From Candidatus Defluviibacillus avedoerensis (GTDB lineage: Bacteria; Pseudomonadota; Gammaproteobacteria; Burkholderiales; Burkholderiaceae_C), in the NCBI GenBank assembly GCA_016703665.1, contig JADJBS010000001.1, positions 248,001-312,000 of the forward strand: a DNA stretch of 64,000 nucleotides. The letters are read 5' to 3'. The notes under the pieces were generated by a model. It was given only the letters and a program-made list of their open reading frames with translations. It did not search any database and had not been told where the DNA came from. This document shows, one piece after another, positions 63,068 through 64,000 of this stretch (position 1 is its first letter; each line of letters begins with the position of its first letter). A program made the translations under genes and the position numbers.

Positions 63068-64000
63068 ATGGAAATGCGCGAGCGTTACGGCTCGCGCCAC
63101 CGTTGGCTGTTTTTGCTGTCGGTGATGATTGGCTCCATGGCGGCGATCATGTCGTCCACCATCATCAACGTGGCCATCCCTGGCATGAGCCACCACTTTG
63201 CCCTGGGCCAAGACCGGGCGCAGTGGGTGACCTCGGGCTTCATGGTCGCCATGACGGTGGGCATGCTGACGACGCCCTGGCTGCTCATGCGCTTTGGGTA
63301 CCGCCGTACCTACACTGGCACCATGCTTGTGTTGCTGCTTGGCGGCATTGCTGGTGGTTTGGCAGACAACTACCCCTTGGTTCTTATGGCGCGGGTGACC
63401 GAAGGTATTGCCGCTGGGGCAGTGCAACCGATACCTGCCATCATCATCCTGCGGGCGTTCGAGCCAACCGAGCAAGGTCGGGCCAGCGGTCTTTTTGGCA
63501 TGGGCGTGGTGTTGGCACCAGCCATCGGCCCCAGCGTCGGAGGGCTGTTGGTGGACTGGTTTGGCTGGCGGTCCATCTTCTTCATGGTGGTGCCTTTTTG
63601 CCTGGCGTCGCTGTATATGGCGTGGCGCTTCGTGCCTGTCACGGCACCCGGCGGTGTAGAGGCCAATGCGCGCGGTACATCCCTGGACTGGCGTGGCTTG
63701 CTGGTGGCCAGCGTCGGCACAGTTTGCCTGCTGAACGGCTTGGTCAAGCTGAACGCCAGTGAACACGGGCACAGCCTGGCATTGCTGGGCGTAGCAGTTC
63801 TCGCCCTGCTGGGCTTTGTGTGGTGGCAGCGCCGACTGGCGAATCAGGGAGGTGAACCGCTGGTGAGCCTCAGCCTGTTTGGCTATCGCCAATTCACCAT
63901 GGGCAGCTTGGTGGCGGTTATCTATGGCACGGCATTGTTTGGATCTACCTATTTGCTGCCGGTCTACATGCAGTTGGGCTTAGGGCTGTCGGCTTCGCAC
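63068..64000 (+). CDS. MFS transporter, DHA2 (EmrB/QacA) type, cut by window edge
   Basis: From ATG 63068 (or GTG 63044) the frame is open to the end of the window: about 311 residues with around eight membrane helices. Segments RHRWLFLLSVMIGSMAAIMSSTIINVAIP (motif with TIINVAIP), MVAMTVGMLTTPWLLMRFGYRRTY (motif A) and APAIGPSVGGLLVDWFGWRSIFF (antiporter motif C) identify the 14-helix DHA2 family. It may import or export the aromatic compound or drug. It follows the tautomerase by about 40 bases. The 3' part lies outside the window. Confidence 0.9.
   Translation, partial: MEMRERYGSRHRWLFLLSVMIGSMAAIMSSTIINVAIPGMSHHFALGQDRAQWVTSGFMVAMTVGMLTTPWLLMRFGYRRTYTGTMLVLLLGGIAGGLADNYPLVLMARVTEGIAAGAVQPIPAIIILRAFEPTEQGRASGLFGMGVVLAPAIGPSVGGLLVDWFGWRSIFFMVVPFCLASLYMAWRFVPVTAPGGVEANARGTSLDWRGLLVASVGTVCLLNGLVKLNASEHGHSLALLGVAVLALLGFVWWQRRLANQGGEPLVSLSLFGYRQFTMGSLVAVIYGTALFGSTYLLPVYMQLGLGLSASH

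Noticed and set aside
1..64000. tRNA, rRNA or CRISPR arrays
   Set aside because: No regularly spaced repeats, tRNA-like cloverleaf or rRNA segments were recognised by eye; none is claimed.

Overview
The window looks like chromosome of a Burkholderiales betaproteobacterium, most likely a Comamonadaceae member near Rhodoferax, Polaromonas or Limnohabitans. This is inferred from the GC-rich coding style, a Bug-type (tripartite tricarboxylate) binding protein, a DUF1840 protein and the family resemblance of many proteins; no rRNA or other marker is present to prove it.

Layout. 1-7.3 kb: 3' end of an aldehyde dehydrogenase, an acyl-CoA synthetase, a GntR-controlled amidohydrolase and Bug protein around a perfect palindrome, a DUF484-GGDEF diguanylate cyclase, and a DsbA-like thioredoxin. 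7.3-17.8 kb: a heavy-metal resistance block with a CadR/PbrR-type MerR regulator, a divergent Zn/Cd/Pb P-type ATPase, a transglutaminase-like gene, a CzcI-like protein, a CzcCBA-type RND efflux system, a PII-like protein and a small periplasmic protein. 18-21.5 kb: a lipoprotein, an NnrU-family membrane protein and acetoacetyl-CoA synthetase. 21.8-25.7 kb: a lower-GC, badly decayed cassette encoding a P-loop (GTPase-like) protein, an AAA ATPase and a third protein with TOPRIM-like acidic motifs; it resembles the remains of a defence-type module and is the best candidate here for an undescribed system. 25.8-32.1 kb: a TetR-regulated ABC importer with two permeases, a cyclase-family hydrolase and a fumarylacetoacetase. 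32.2-39.1 kb: mostly damaged accessory genes (quinone oxidoreductase, FapA/DUF342, thioesterase, DUF2252, SbmA-like ABC transporter, and a 165-bp perfect repeat of that transporter's 3' end). 39.2-50 kb: a norF/norE-like pair behind an FNR-like box, a membrane aminopropyltransferase with an FAD oxidoreductase, MOSC, MATE, PepP, an ArsR-type regulator and UvrA. 50-58.2 kb: a TPS-type haemagglutinin-like exoprotein with no visible partner, then pyrF, a uracil-DNA glycosylase, rimI, tsaB, a DMT transporter, DUF1840 and murI. 58.2-64 kb: a MarR-controlled aryl/acyl-CoA catabolic operon (hydratase, dehydrogenase, benzoate/aminobenzoate-type CoA ligase, RidA, tautomerase, DHA2-type MFS).

An important caveat: at least ten otherwise well-conserved genes carry one or two single-base indels, many in homopolymer runs, that split the reading frame (cadA, transglutaminase, czcA, FapA-like, thioesterase, DUF2252, rimI and others). 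This is the pattern of uncorrected long-read sequence, although true decay is also evident in the 21.8-25.7 kb island and in the ABC transporter. Where I describe a repaired frame, that is inference from protein-family resemblance.
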